This document shows positions 25,026-34,604 of a DNA stretch of 34,964 nucleotides, piece after piece. The position numbers were made by a program, and so were the translations under genes. The stretch is from Bacteroidales bacterium (GTDB lineage: Bacteria; Bacteroidota; Bacteroidia; Bacteroidales; SM23-62): NCBI GenBank assembly GCA_016783865.1, contig JADHVS010000026.1:1-34964 (forward strand). The letters are read 5' to 3'. Under the pieces are notes generated by a model. It saw only the letters and a list, made by a program, of their open reading frames with translations, did no database searches and was not told the origin of the DNA. The first letter of the stretch is position 1, and each line of letters opens with the position of its first letter.

Positions 25026-25100
25026 GGGGTGTTAGCTCAGTTGGTTCAGAACGCATGCTTGACAGGCATGAGGTCACTGGTTCGATTCCAGTACGTCCCA
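25026..25100 (+). tRNA. tRNA-Val (anticodon GAC), left copy, with altered stems
   Basis: A 75-nt cloverleaf with anticodon loop TTGACAG (GAC at 25061-25063, valine), perfect anticodon stem CATGC/GCATG and T-stem ACTGG/CCAGT. CCA is not encoded. Compared with the right copy it differs at three positions: 25029, 25030 and 25051. In the acceptor stem GGGGTGT pairs with ACGTCCC only through two G-U wobbles, and 25051 creates a C-A mismatch in the D stem. It also lacks the downstream terminator of the other copy. It could be functional but looks like the more decayed duplicate. Confidence 0.85.
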
Positions 25101-25414
25101 CAATTAAAAAAGTCTATGTACATATACAGAGTCAGAGCTAAAATGATAAAATCCAAATCATACCAGATTCTACATTTAGGTTAATGTGCTGATTTACTGA
25201 AGTTAAACAGTGTAGGTTCTCACAGAACCATACGGCAAAGGCATTCCTTACATCTCGATAAGTAAATAATACCGATTATTCCTATTCTTTTGGGGGTTAA
25301 TCCTTATGATTTTTAGAATTTTCCTTATATTGAACCAGAATTTTTCAGGATAAATTTGTTACAACTGATACATATTCTGAAAGAGACAATTTAATGTCAA
25401 TTTATTACTAAACC
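25101..25414. other. Noncoding gap between tRNA-Val and the universal stress protein gene
   Basis: 314 bp without a gene. The first 35 bp are the diverged tail of the tRNA repeat; the stem half that forms a terminator in the right copy has no partner here. The rest is AT-rich, with a promoter at 25330-25358. I see no coding remnant. Confidence 0.6.
25330..25358 (+). promoter_or_regulatory. Predicted promoter of the universal stress protein gene
   Basis: TTG (25330-25332), an 18-bp spacer and TAAATTTG (25351-25358) match the Bacteroidetes -33/-7 pattern (TTTG and TAnnTTTG with about 19 bp between). The start codon follows at 25415, giving a leader of about 50 bases. It is the best-formed promoter in the window. 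Confidence 0.65.
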
Positions 25415-26230
25415 ATGGCAAAAAACATACTAATTCTAACAGATTTTTCTGGAGGAACCTGGGATGCTGTACATTTTGCCATGAAATTCTTGAGAGACGG
25501 GGAAATAATCATAAATCTTCTGCAAACCTATCAAAAACCCGAGGTGGGGCATTCCATGCATCGGGACATTGTCCCAATATTAGAAAAGATTTCAATTGAT
25601 GAACTTGAAGATTTAAGAAACAAAATATTAAACCAGTTTGAAATTCCAAAAAGGAAGGTAAAGCTTTTATCAATCGAGGGAAACCTGAGTTCCCTCCTGT
25701 CAAATCAATTGAACCTGAATGATATTGGTGGTGTAGTGGTTGGTTTGTATAATTCAATCCCTGATACCGGGTTTTTAATCCAGCGTAAAATTTCCAGTGT
25801 AATAAAATGTAGTTCTCATCCTCTGTTTATTTTACCAGGCAGGTTTTCGGATTCAGAAATCAACAAAATTGTTTTCATCACAGATCCATACAACAAACCC
25901 TCTGTAAAAGTACTGGATAAACTAATATATCTTAGTGGCAAAGTCAGATCAGAAATTCATATTTTATTTGCTGCCCAGGATGACACCCAGGATAACCAGG
26001 AGAACATCAAATCTAATATTATTAAACACTTTCCCGGAATCAATGTTACCACAGATTATTTGAGTAATGCGTCAATGGATCTTATCCGAAATTATCTGAA
26101 TCTAACGAGCTGTAACCTGGTTGTTATTGAAAAAAATAATTACCAAAGATTCAAGAGATCTTTTACAATAAAGCTCAAATCATCTTCTAATTGCACGAAC
26201 GGAATTCCTGTTTTACTTATTGTACCCTGA
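25415..26230 (+). CDS. Universal stress protein family protein, two tandem domains
   Basis: A 271-residue protein of two UspA-like halves: NILILTDFSGGTWDAVHFAMKFL begins the first, and NKIVFITDPYNKPSVKVLDKLI begins the second near residue 152, ending GIPVLLIVP. The usual ATP-binding glycine motif (G-xx-G-9x-G-S/T) is not visible in either half, so ATP binding is unlikely. The role is probably stress or energy adaptation, inferred from the family. It is the only other intact gene between the tRNA copies besides the V-ATPase operon and has its own promoter, so it is probably not co-transcribed with it (260-bp gap). Confidence 0.83.
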   Translation: MAKNILILTDFSGGTWDAVHFAMKFLRDGEIIINLLQTYQKPEVGHSMHRDIVPILEKISIDELEDLRNKILNQFEIPKRKVKLLSIEGNLSSLLSNQLNLNDIGGVVVGLYNSIPDTGFLIQRKISSVIKCSSHPLFILPGRFSDSEINKIVFITDPYNKPSVKVLDKLIYLSGKVRSEIHILFAAQDDTQDNQENIKSNIIKHFPGINVTTDYLSNASMDLIRNYLNLTSCNLVVIEKNNYQRFKRSFTIKLKSSSNCTNGIPVLLIVP

Positions 26231-26490
26231 TACTCTTATCTAATGGTTGAGACAAACATTGATAATATTTTGGTCCCTGCAATCCTTAAACAGCTGATAA
26301 TCAAAAGTACCGTCTGATATTAATATAAAAAAACAAGAAAATTATAGGACTTTTTTACAACCTTAGAAAACACAATTGTCCCACAGCAGTATTAAGCATC
26401 GTGCCCGGACGTGATAACGATTTTTCAGCGTTGCTTAATTTCTTAATAATCTGATATGTAAAAACAATAACCAACTAAAGGCATATTTAT

Positions 26491-27117
26491 ATGACATCAA
26501 AGATTCAGGAATTAACGGAAAAAATTTATCAGGAAGGAGTTGAAAAAGCCCAAAATCAGGCAAATATCCTTCTTAAAGAAGCAGAAGAAAAGGCAACTGG
26601 ATTAATCAATGATGCACAGCAAAAAGCTGATAATATTATTCTGGAAGCCGAGAGAAAGTCTCAGGAGATCCACCGGGGCATAAAAGAAGAATTGCAATCA
26701 ATTTCGAGACAGGTTCTAGCCATAACAAAAGAGAAGATAACGGAAAGTATCGTGACAGATGCTTCACAAACAATATCGAAAAATTTATTAGAGGATATGG
26801 ATTTTCTTAAATCCCTTGTTTTGGAGCTTGTCCAGAAGTGGAATATGGGAAATGGGCCTATAGATGATTTATCACTCATATTTTCGGAGAAACAATTGGG
26901 AAAGCTGGATGGAATTTTTAAGTCCGGGGCGTTACAGATTATGAAAAGCAAGAAACAAATACTTTTTGATCCATCAATAAAAAATGGATTTCAGATAATT
27001 TCTAATTCAGAAGGATTTAAGCTTTCATTTAGTGATAAGGATCTTGAGAATTTTTTTAAAATATTCATGAAACCAAGAATCCAGGAATACCTTTTTACTT
27101 CCCCTGAAAATGAATAG
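26491..27117 (+). CDS. atpE: V/A-type ATPase subunit E (peripheral stalk)
   Basis: A 208-residue stalk subunit. The N-terminal two-fifths are a long heptad coiled coil (TEKIYQEGVEKAQNQANILLKEAEEKATGLI...), and the C-terminal globular domain follows. E anchors the catalytic head to subunit I in the membrane. In archaeal and enterococcal enzymes it pairs with a G/H subunit, for which no gene is seen here. It is the first gene of the operon, preceded by 260 bp without a clear promoter motif. Its stop overlaps the DUF2764 start by 8 bp. Confidence 0.85.
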   Translation: MTSKIQELTEKIYQEGVEKAQNQANILLKEAEEKATGLINDAQQKADNIILEAERKSQEIHRGIKEELQSISRQVLAITKEKITESIVTDASQTISKNLLEDMDFLKSLVLELVQKWNMGNGPIDDLSLIFSEKQLGKLDGIFKSGALQIMKSKKQILFDPSIKNGFQIISNSEGFKLSFSDKDLENFFKIFMKPRIQEYLFTSPENE

Positions 27118-27940
27118 GTATTATTGTCAAATAGCGGCCTTGCCGGAACTCATTTTTGACCCTTTATATGGATCTTATGGACTCAGGGAATTTTTGAATG
27201 ATGTTACACCCTACTTACAGCCAAACCATCTGAATTGGTTAAACATGCTGGTGATGGTACAGGGACATAATCCTGTGTTAGAATATTTCACAAATGGATC
27301 AGTAGAAACTGAAACGACACTCCCCTATATGTTGGATTGGTTTGATCCTGAATCCGAACAATTCAATTTATTACCGGCCTATTTGCAAAGGTTCTCTGAA
27401 AAATTCTGGCAGAAAAGATCAGACTATAAAATTCTGGAGATGGAATTGGGGTTGTTTGATGAATATTACCATTACCTGAGACAATCAGGTAATGGATTCA
27501 TTGAAAAATGGGCAGTTCTTGAATTGAATCTAAGAAACTACCTTACTGTAAAAAAGTGTGAAGAATTTGCAATTCCAAAACAATCTCAGGTGGTTGGTGA
27601 AGACGATTTTGCAAAAAGGCTTGTAGAATTTCCGGCCGATCATAAAGAAATACAGGTAGAGTGGCCATTGGCTGAGGTTATCGATAAAATTTTAGAAAAT
27701 GACAATTTGCTAAAAAGAGAAATTGCTATTGATCAACTGAAATGGGGATTAATTGATGAAATGAACCTTTTTTGCTATTTCTCAATTGAGATAATCCTTG
27801 GATATACACTTAAACTTTTAATTCATAATAGATGGAAAAGAGTCTACCAATTAGAGGAGATTACCTCGTATGAAGAAATATGCGAAAATATTTGGACAAA
27901 AGAAATTGAAAAGAATCCATTATTAAATTCCAATGAGTAA
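27110..27940 (+). CDS. DUF2764 family protein, V-ATPase operon component
   Basis: A 276-residue, probably mostly helical soluble protein. The N-terminus MNRYYCQIAALPELIF and the fixed place between subunits E and A identify it as DUF2764, which occurs in V-ATPase operons of Bacteroidetes, spirochaetes and chlamydiae. Its function is not established. These operons lack a recognisable subunit C, the adaptor between the central shaft and the K ring, so DUF2764 is a candidate replacement (inference). It overlaps subunit E by 8 bp and subunit A by 8 bp, implying translation in fixed proportion. Confidence 0.85.
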   Translation: MNRYYCQIAALPELIFDPLYGSYGLREFLNDVTPYLQPNHLNWLNMLVMVQGHNPVLEYFTNGSVETETTLPYMLDWFDPESEQFNLLPAYLQRFSEKFWQKRSDYKILEMELGLFDEYYHYLRQSGNGFIEKWAVLELNLRNYLTVKKCEEFAIPKQSQVVGEDDFAKRLVEFPADHKEIQVEWPLAEVIDKILENDNLLKREIAIDQLKWGLIDEMNLFCYFSIEIILGYTLKLLIHNRWKRVYQLEEITSYEEICENIWTKEIEKNPLLNSNE

Positions 27941-29705
27941 TAATTTATATACATGCACAGGAGAGATTACTTCAATAATTGCAAATATGGTTGTAGTCAA
28001 GGCTGATGGTCCCATAAGACAAAATGAAATTTGCTATTACCATCATAATGACAAAGATATTATGGGTGAGGTAATCAGGACGGATGGTAACTATGCATAT
28101 ACTCAAGTATTTGAGAGTACACGTGGATTTAAGGTCGGAATGACAACCCATTTCACCGGCAACATGCTTGAGGTATACCTTGGCCCTGGTTTGCTCACAA
28201 AGAATTTTGATGGTCTGCAAAATGACCTCAATAAAATGGAGGGAGTTTTTTTGGAGCGGGGAGCCAGAACATATCCCTTAGATGCTGAAAAAAGATGGAC
28301 ATTCGAGCCCATTGCACAACCGGGCGACCAGGTGTTAGCAGGAGACTGGCTTGGCGAGGTAGATGAACTTGGTTTTCCGCACAAGATTATGGTCCCCTTT
28401 AAATTAGAAGGGACACTCAAGGTCATAGAGGTCGCCCAGGCTAATGATTATTGCATTAATGACACAATTGCAACGCTGTCGAATGAAGCAGGTGAGATTA
28501 TAAAAGTTCCCATGGTTCAGACCTGGCCGGTTAGGGTACCTATTAAGATTTATCTTGAAAAAATACGTCCATCCAAATTATTTGAAACAGGGATACGTGT
28601 TATTGATACACTGAACCCTATCCTTGAGGGAGGTACGGGATTTATTCCGGGACCTTTCGGTAGCGGAAAAACAGTTCTTCAACATGCTCTGGCAAAACAG
28701 GCAGCCGCAGAAATAGTAATTATTGCTGCATGTGGAGAAAGAGCAAATGAAGTAGTCGAAATATTCACGGAATTCCCGCACCTTGACGACCCAAGGACGG
28801 GAAAGAAACTGATGGAAAGAACCTGTATTATAGCCAATACTTCAAATATGCCTGTTGCAGCCCGTGAAGCTTCGGTTTATACAGCTATGACGATTGCTGA
28901 ATATTATAGAGTCATGGGATTGAGAATTTTGCTTCTTGCCGATTCAACTTCCAGATGGGCTCAAGCTCTACGGGAAATGTCGAACAGATTGGAAGAGCTG
29001 CCCGGCCCGGATGCATATCCCATGGATCTGTCCGCGATAATTTCTAACTATTATTCAAGAGCAGGTCAAACTGTTCATAGAAATGGTTCAAAAGGATCAG
29101 TGACGTTTATTGGTACCGTATCTCCTGCAGGGGGTAATTTGCTTGAACCTGTGACCGATGCTACTAAGAAAGTAGCCCGGTGCTTTTTTGCACTTTCCCA
29201 GGAAAGAGCTGATAGTAAAAGGTATCCTGCAATTGATTCAATTGACAGTTATTCAAAATACCTGGAATATCCTGAGTTCACGGAATACTCAAAAACACAT
29301 ATCGGTGAAAATTGGCTTGAGGATGTTGAATTTAACAAGGATATCCTTATCCAGGGCAGGGAGGTTTATGAGCAGATCAATATCCTGGGAGATGATGGTG
29401 TGCCTGTAGATTATCATGTGACGTTTTGGAAGTCGGAGATGATTGATTTTGTGATACTGCAACAAGATGCATTTGACGAAATTGATTCAAATACTTCGAT
29501 TCCACGACAAAAATACATGCTTGAAAAAGTAAATGTTTTATTAAAAACAAATTATATTTTCGACAATTTTGAGGAGGTTCGTAACTTCTTTAAAAAGATC
29601 ATATACATTTTGAAACAAATGAATTATTCAGAATTTAAATCGGATAAATTTGTTGGTTTTGAAAATGAATTACAACAAATCATTAATGGAAAAGTTAAGG
29701 ATTGA
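27933..29705 (+). CDS. atpA: V/A-type ATPase catalytic subunit A
   Basis: The ATP-hydrolysing or synthesising subunit, 590 aa. The Walker A motif GPFGSGKT is at residues 240-247, followed by ACGERANEVVEIFTEFP, and the Walker B region reads ILLLADSTSRWAQALREMS. The A-specific non-homologous insert lies around residues 110-190. The lid sequence is LPGPDAYP, where most homologues have a glycine-rich EGYP form. The length is normal. It overlaps DUF2764 upstream, and its stop overlaps the B start (TGATG). Distinct from the F-type atpA gene elsewhere in this window. Confidence 0.97.
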   Translation: MSNNLYTCTGEITSIIANMVVVKADGPIRQNEICYYHHNDKDIMGEVIRTDGNYAYTQVFESTRGFKVGMTTHFTGNMLEVYLGPGLLTKNFDGLQNDLNKMEGVFLERGARTYPLDAEKRWTFEPIAQPGDQVLAGDWLGEVDELGFPHKIMVPFKLEGTLKVIEVAQANDYCINDTIATLSNEAGEIIKVPMVQTWPVRVPIKIYLEKIRPSKLFETGIRVIDTLNPILEGGTGFIPGPFGSGKTVLQHALAKQAAAEIVIIAACGERANEVVEIFTEFPHLDDPRTGKKLMERTCIIANTSNMPVAAREASVYTAMTIAEYYRVMGLRILLLADSTSRWAQALREMSNRLEELPGPDAYPMDLSAIISNYYSRAGQTVHRNGSKGSVTFIGTVSPAGGNLLEPVTDATKKVARCFFALSQERADSKRYPAIDSIDSYSKYLEYPEFTEYSKTHIGENWLEDVEFNKDILIQGREVYEQINILGDDGVPVDYHVTFWKSEMIDFVILQQDAFDEIDSNTSIPRQKYMLEKVNVLLKTNYIFDNFEEVRNFFKKIIYILKQMNYSEFKSDKFVGFENELQQIINGKVKD

Positions 29706-31024
29706 TGGAAACAAAATCTTTTCAGAAAATCTTTTGTCGGTTATCTAATATCACCAAAGCTACCTGTACTCTTAAAGCACCAGGAGTGGGATATGAGGAG
29801 ATGGCATTTATTCAGGGACGCGCTGCCCAGGTGGTGAAAATTATTGGGGACATGGTTACGATGCAGGTTTTTTCAGGAACTGAAGGCTTGTCGACTGATT
29901 CCGAAGTAATATTTACCGGTGATTCACCAGGCATGGCTATAGGTGACCATCTGGAAGGCAGATTCTTTAATTCATTCGGAAAACCAATAGATGGCTATCC
30001 AATTATTGAAGGAATTCCAAGAGCAGTCGGAGGGCCTTCGGTAAATCCCGTTAGAAGGATTCAACCCAACCAATTAATTACAACTGGTATTGCAGGAATA
30101 GACCTGAATAATACTTTGGTTTCAGGACAAAAAATACCATTTTTTGCAGACCCCGACCAACCATATAACCAGGTTCTTGCAATGATAGCTTTAAGGGCTA
30201 AAGTTGACAAAATCATTCTTGGCGGGATGGGATTAACCTGGGATGACTATTTGTTCTTTAAGAACTCATTTGAATATGGTTACGGAAAATCCAAAATTAT
30301 TGGTTTTATTAATACTACAGAAGATTCGCCGGTAGAGCGATTGTTAGTACCCGATATGGCACTTTCCACAGCCGAATATTTTGCCTACGAAAAAAATGAA
30401 AAAGTACTTGTTCTGCTAACGGATATGACTCTTTATTCCAATGCATTGAGCATAGTTTCGAACCGAATGGATCAAATTCCTTCAAAGGATAGTATGCCCG
30501 GATCATTATACAGCGATCTTGCAAGATTATATGAAAAGGCCGTACAGTTCCCGGATGGTGGGAATATTACAATTTTAGCCGTGACTACACTTTCAGGAGG
30601 TGATATCACCCATTCTATACCTGATAATACGGGGTATATAACTGAAGGACAGCTCTTTCTGCGTAGAGCCACCGAGGTTAGCAAGGTTATCGTTGACCCT
30701 TTCAGGAGCCTTTCAAGATTAAAACAATTGGTGATTGGTAAAGTCACCCGGTCAGATCATCCCCATGTTATGAATGCTGCAATCCGACTATACGCAGATG
30801 CAGCTAATGCAAGAACCAAACTTGAAAACGGATTCGAGTTGACCGATTATGATAAACGGGTCCTGAAGTTTGCGGAAGATTATTCAGAAAAGATTTTGGC
30901 CATAGATGTAAATCTTGAAATAGACCAAATGCTGGATCTGACCTGGCATCTGTTACAGGCCTACATGTCAAAAGATGAAGTAGGTATCAAACAAGAATTT
31001 GTTGATGTTTACTGGAAGCATTAA
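29705..31024 (+). CDS. atpB: V/A-type ATPase regulatory subunit B
   Basis: The non-catalytic nucleotide-binding-fold subunit, 439 aa. The N-terminus reads AFIQGRAAQVVKI, then GRFFNSFGKPIDGYPII and NPVRRIQPNQLITTGIAGIDLNNTLVSGQKIPFF. In place of a Walker A motif it has DPDQPYNQ, so it should not hydrolyse ATP, as expected for B. MPGSLYSDLARLYEKA and SLSRLKQLVIGKVTR are conserved family blocks. ATG 29705 overlaps the A stop as TGATG; a TTG three bases earlier is also in frame. Confidence 0.96.
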   Translation: METKSFQKIFCRLSNITKATCTLKAPGVGYEEMAFIQGRAAQVVKIIGDMVTMQVFSGTEGLSTDSEVIFTGDSPGMAIGDHLEGRFFNSFGKPIDGYPIIEGIPRAVGGPSVNPVRRIQPNQLITTGIAGIDLNNTLVSGQKIPFFADPDQPYNQVLAMIALRAKVDKIILGGMGLTWDDYLFFKNSFEYGYGKSKIIGFINTTEDSPVERLLVPDMALSTAEYFAYEKNEKVLVLLTDMTLYSNALSIVSNRMDQIPSKDSMPGSLYSDLARLYEKAVQFPDGGNITILAVTTLSGGDITHSIPDNTGYITEGQLFLRRATEVSKVIVDPFRSLSRLKQLVIGKVTRSDHPHVMNAAIRLYADAANARTKLENGFELTDYDKRVLKFAEDYSEKILAIDVNLEIDQMLDLTWHLLQAYMSKDEVGIKQEFVDVYWKH

Positions 31025-31030
31025 CAATCA

Positions 31031-31630
31031 ATGAAAATTCAATTAAAATATAATAAGACTGCCTTACGGGAATTTCAGAAGAAATTGCAGATCCGGGAGC
31101 GGGCCCTTCCTACACTAAAGAATAAGGAGGCTGTCCTTAGGGCTATGGTCTTAGAAACAAATAAAGAGATTGAACATATTGATGATTTATTGTTATCCAA
31201 AATAAAAAAGAATGAACCCTGGAAGGATTTATGGCAGGAATTCAACACAAAACTTATACAAATTGGTAAAGTGTACTCAACCAAAATTAAAGTAGCTGGA
31301 ATTGATATCCCGGTATTTGAAAGCCTGGATACAATAGAACAGGATTTCAGCCTTTTTAGTAATCCTTTCTGGTTCAGGAATGGCGTTCAGGAATTGAAGG
31401 AGATCCTGGAGGTTCGTGTCAGAAAGGAATACCTTTCAAATAAACTAGCCCTTTTGGAGCAGGCCCGAAAAAAGGCAACACAAAAGGTAAACCTTTATGA
31501 AAAAGTTCAGATACCCACCCTGGCTTCAGCTATCAGGCAGATAAAAAGGTACCTTGAGGATGAAGAGAATCTGGCAAAAGCCGTACAAAAGTTATTGAAA
31601 CAAAGATTGAAAAAAGAAATACCATCATGA
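31031..31630 (+). CDS. atpD: V/A-type ATPase subunit D (central rotor shaft)
   Basis: A 199-residue, long helical coiled coil, the counterpart of F-type gamma. The N-terminus MKIQLKYNKTALREFQKKLQ and the C-terminal helix (RKKATQKVNLYEKVQIPTLASAIRQIKRYLEDEENLAK) carry the D-subunit hallmarks, notably KVNLYEKVQIP. It starts 6 bp after B and its stop overlaps the I start (ATGA). No gene for the partner subunit F is present. Confidence 0.93.
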   Translation: MKIQLKYNKTALREFQKKLQIRERALPTLKNKEAVLRAMVLETNKEIEHIDDLLLSKIKKNEPWKDLWQEFNTKLIQIGKVYSTKIKVAGIDIPVFESLDTIEQDFSLFSNPFWFRNGVQELKEILEVRVRKEYLSNKLALLEQARKKATQKVNLYEKVQIPTLASAIRQIKRYLEDEENLAKAVQKLLKQRLKKEIPS

Positions 31631-33432
31631 TCGCACCAATGGTAAAATTTTCCTTCGCGGTTTATCATGCAAATTATGAAAAATTTCTTGATGATATTCA
31701 GGAAATTGGAACGGTTCATATTAAGGGACAAAAAAAGGAAAATTTTGTTGAGGAATTTACAGATCTGCAAAAGGATTTCAAGGATATTTCAAATTCATTG
31801 GAAGAGATGAAGAAACTGAACGTCCCTGCAGGTTTGGTTGAATCGACTAAAGGCTGGAAGGAATTAATAGAGGAATTTCAAGATCTTTCAATTGAGCTTA
31901 ATCGCTACAAACAAGAAAAGGAAGAGCTTTCTATATTAATTCAGGAAATGGAACCATGGGAAAATTATTCATCTTTTTTTGTTGAAAAACTTGAAAAGTG
32001 CGGCATTAAAACCCGTTTTTTTAAGATAAAAGCAAAAAAATTCAACGACCAGTGGCTCACCGAATATCCCATTGAAATAATCAGCCAGGTTGAAAACGTT
32101 ATCTACATGATCCTGTTTGAACATGATGATGCATTCGATGAAATTGCTGAGGAAATCTATCTCCCGGAATTTGAAATGCATTCCCTGAATGGCCGGCTTG
32201 CTGAAATGGAGAAGAAAATCAAAGTAAACGAAGAGAAAAAAGATCATCTGGCTGGAATGGCAATTCCGGTACTCGCAAAAAAGTCACAGGAGTTATCAGT
32301 AAGAATTGAGTTTTATAAAGTACTGGAGATGCATACTCTCTCTGAAGGTAAAGGAAAAATAAAAATCCTCGAAGGTTGGGTGCCAAAATCAAAGCAAGAT
32401 AAATTGATTGACTATCTGGATAAAGAAGACATACTTTTTTCCAATCAATTTTCCACTTCAGGGGAAGAAACTCCCGTTCACTTAGTAAATGGGAAATTTG
32501 CAAAATTGTTTGAACCCATTGGTAATTTGTTTTCCCTGCCCAAATACACAGAGATTGACCTGACGGTTTATTTTGCACCTTTTTTCATGTTGTTTTTCGG
32601 ATTTTGTCTTGGTGATGCCGGTTATGGGGTCGCTATGTTCACAGCTTCCACCATCTACAAACGCTTTGCCTCCAAAAAGCTAAAAGCCTATCTGACCCTC
32701 GTACAATACTTTGGTGGTGCAACATTCGTTATGGGAATACTTTTCGGGAATTTTTTTGGAATCGAATTGGTTAAGGTTGCTTTTCTTTCCGAATTGAACC
32801 CTCTTTTTCTCGACAGTTCTAAAATATTTATGCTGTCCCTGATAATTGGTGGAGTCCAGATTTTGTTTGGTCTTGGCATAAAAGCTGCCAATCAAATAAG
32901 ACAAAGCGGATTCCTGTTTGCATTAAGTTCAATTGGATGGATCGTGCTAATTATAAATTTTGTACTGTTCTCCTTTATTATTGACAAAAACTCCCCCGTA
33001 TTAGAGTCTCTTGAAATAATCAAAAAGGGAGTCTATATTGCCTCAGCTCTTCTTATTCTTCTATATGCAAATCCTGCAGCTAAAATCCATATACGTTTAG
33101 CAGGTGGTTTATGGAGTTTCTACAGCACCATTACAGGAGTTTTTGGAGATTTGCTCTCTTATATCAGGTTATTTGCTCTTGGTCTTTCAAGTTCGATACT
33201 TGGTCTGGTAGTTAATAAGATGGCAGTAGCTTTCGGTGAGATAAGCCTGATTGGGCCGATCCTTTTTATATTGATAATCGTTTTTGGTCATTTAGGGAAT
33301 TTGGCCATTTCTTCTTTAGGATCATTTGTCCATCCAATGCGTCTCACTTTAGTTGAGTTTTATAAGAATGCCGGCTTTACTGGCGGAGGGAAAAAATACA
33401 ATCCTTTTACAAAATATCAAATGTCTAATTAA
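31627..33432 (+). CDS. atpI: V/A-type ATPase subunit I (membrane stator, a-subunit homologue)
   Basis: A 601-residue membrane subunit that holds the ion half-channels. The first half (about 1-300) is soluble and rich in coiled coil; the second half has about seven membrane helices, beginning with TVYFAPFFMLFFGFCLGDAGYG. The essential arginine is in LLSYIRLFALGLSSSILGLVVNKMA, followed by GHLGNLAISSLGSFVHPMRLTLVEFYKNAGF, a strong family signature. The length is typical for bacterial I subunits. It lies 16 bp upstream of subunit K. Confidence 0.96.
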   Translation: MIAPMVKFSFAVYHANYEKFLDDIQEIGTVHIKGQKKENFVEEFTDLQKDFKDISNSLEEMKKLNVPAGLVESTKGWKELIEEFQDLSIELNRYKQEKEELSILIQEMEPWENYSSFFVEKLEKCGIKTRFFKIKAKKFNDQWLTEYPIEIISQVENVIYMILFEHDDAFDEIAEEIYLPEFEMHSLNGRLAEMEKKIKVNEEKKDHLAGMAIPVLAKKSQELSVRIEFYKVLEMHTLSEGKGKIKILEGWVPKSKQDKLIDYLDKEDILFSNQFSTSGEETPVHLVNGKFAKLFEPIGNLFSLPKYTEIDLTVYFAPFFMLFFGFCLGDAGYGVAMFTASTIYKRFASKKLKAYLTLVQYFGGATFVMGILFGNFFGIELVKVAFLSELNPLFLDSSKIFMLSLIIGGVQILFGLGIKAANQIRQSGFLFALSSIGWIVLIINFVLFSFIIDKNSPVLESLEIIKKGVYIASALLILLYANPAAKIHIRLAGGLWSFYSTITGVFGDLLSYIRLFALGLSSSILGLVVNKMAVAFGEISLIGPILFILIIVFGHLGNLAISSLGSFVHPMRLTLVEFYKNAGFTGGGKKYNPFTKYQMSN

Positions 33433-33436
33433 TTAA

Positions 33437-33907
<471 letters not shown>

Positions 33908-33969
33908 TTGACTACACTAATTTGATTTATTAGTTGGGGACCTTCGCAAAATAGATCTCATTGACAAAA

Positions 33970-34006
33970 ATCCGGAGAGATAGCCAAAAATCTCTCCAGA
34001 TTTTTT
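33970..34006 (+). terminator. Intrinsic terminator of the V-ATPase operon
   Basis: ATCCGGAGAGA pairs with TCTCTCCAGAT (one C-A mismatch) around a 10-base loop, and is followed by TTTTTT. It lies 63 bp after the atpK stop, in the correct orientation. It also marks the right end of the operon, before the broken glycosyltransferase. Confidence 0.8.
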
Positions 34007-34033
34007 AATCCTTATTCCATTTTCGAGGTATTT

Positions 34034-34303
34034 CTATACCATGTGCACAAGATCCTGGTTTTTTGAGTGTTTGGCTTCGGTCGCCCGGGTATATCCCCCT
34101 GGCACTATTTTAATATTTAACCTTCCTTCAGAGATGAATTTACCGATAATATGAAGTGTTGAATCAGTTGAACCGGCATCGGCAATATAGATAGGCACTT
34201 TTGAAATGTCTATTGTCTGGTTCAGCAACAATTCGAGTGTGCGTCCGATTTGCTTTTCTTCATTCTTGCAAGGGATCACGTTGGAAAGGAGATTATCTTT
34301 CAT
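34034..34303 (-). pseudogene. Truncated family 2 glycosyltransferase
   Basis: The ATG at 34303 starts MKDNLLSNVIPCKNEEKQIG, the usual N-terminus of a GT2 glycosyltransferase, followed by ADAGSTDSTLHIIGKF (the DxSTD-type donor motif) and NIKIVPGG. The frame then turns into unrelated residues and stops at 34034, after 89 codons against 250 or more in whole relatives. The DxD motif and acceptor half are missing. It has a -7 motif in front and may still be transcribed, but it cannot be an active enzyme. Confidence 0.75.
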
Positions 34304-34363
34304 AACCGCTGAAATGTTAATGGATACGACAGATAAATATGACCAGTTGTTAAATTTAAATAA

Positions 34364-34371
34364 CAAAATTA
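34364..34371 (-). promoter_or_regulatory. Predicted -7 element of the truncated glycosyltransferase
   Basis: On the minus strand TAATTTTG matches TAnnTTTG; a TTG lies 21 bp further upstream (34395-34393). The start codon follows 60 bp downstream. It suggests that the 5' end of the gene is intact and only the 3' part was lost. Confidence 0.45.
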
Positions 34372-34452
34372 ATACATTCTCTGGCTATTTTTCAAGAGAA
34401 TCGAACTGAAACTGTCAGAAATATATCCCTGATCAAAAGGAATATTACGGAT

Positions 34453-34557
34453 AAGATATTTTTCCTATTTTTGTACTCCCCGGGTCGTTAGCTCAGTTGG
34501 TTCAGAGCGCATGCTTGACAGGCATGAGGTCACTGGTTCGATTCCAGTACGTCCCAC
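34453..34557 (+). repeat. Right member of a 105-bp direct repeat (tRNA-Val with promoter)
   Basis: Matches 24997-25101 at an offset of 9456 bp with four substitutions. It carries the -7 element TATTTTTG at 34466-34473 and the complete tRNA, followed by a terminator absent from the left copy. Confidence 0.85.
34482..34556 (+). tRNA. tRNA-Val (anticodon GAC), right copy
   Basis: A 75-nt cloverleaf with anticodon GAC at 34517-34519, perfect D stem GCTC/GAGC, anticodon stem CATGC/GCATG and T stem ACTGG/CCAGT. The acceptor stem GGGTCGT/ACGTCCC has one T-T mismatch at pair 4:69; GGGACGT would pair perfectly. CCA is not encoded. It has its own promoter and terminator. It is better preserved than the left copy and probably functional. 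Confidence 0.9.
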
Positions 34558-34562
34558 TACTG

Positions 34563-34604
34563 AAAAAGCCTATGTGACTATATAACAGACGTATAGGCCT
34601 TTTT
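34563..34604 (+). terminator. Terminator of the right tRNA-Val
   Basis: AAAAAGCCTAT (34563-34573) pairs with ATAGGCCTTTTT (34593-34604) with one bulged C, around a 19-base loop, followed by more T-rich sequence. It lies 6 bp after the tRNA. Confidence 0.75.

Larger units (their letters stand above)
24997..25101 (+). repeat. Left member of a 105-bp direct repeat (tRNA-Val with promoter)
   Basis: This segment matches 34453-34557 at a constant offset of 9456 bp with only four substitutions (25020, 25029, 25030, 25051). It includes the promoter and the whole tRNA. Weaker similarity continues on both sides: AAAGG-ATA before, and AAAAAG-CTATGT-ATATA-ACAGA after. The two copies bracket the stress-protein and V-ATPase genes. 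Confidence 0.85.
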
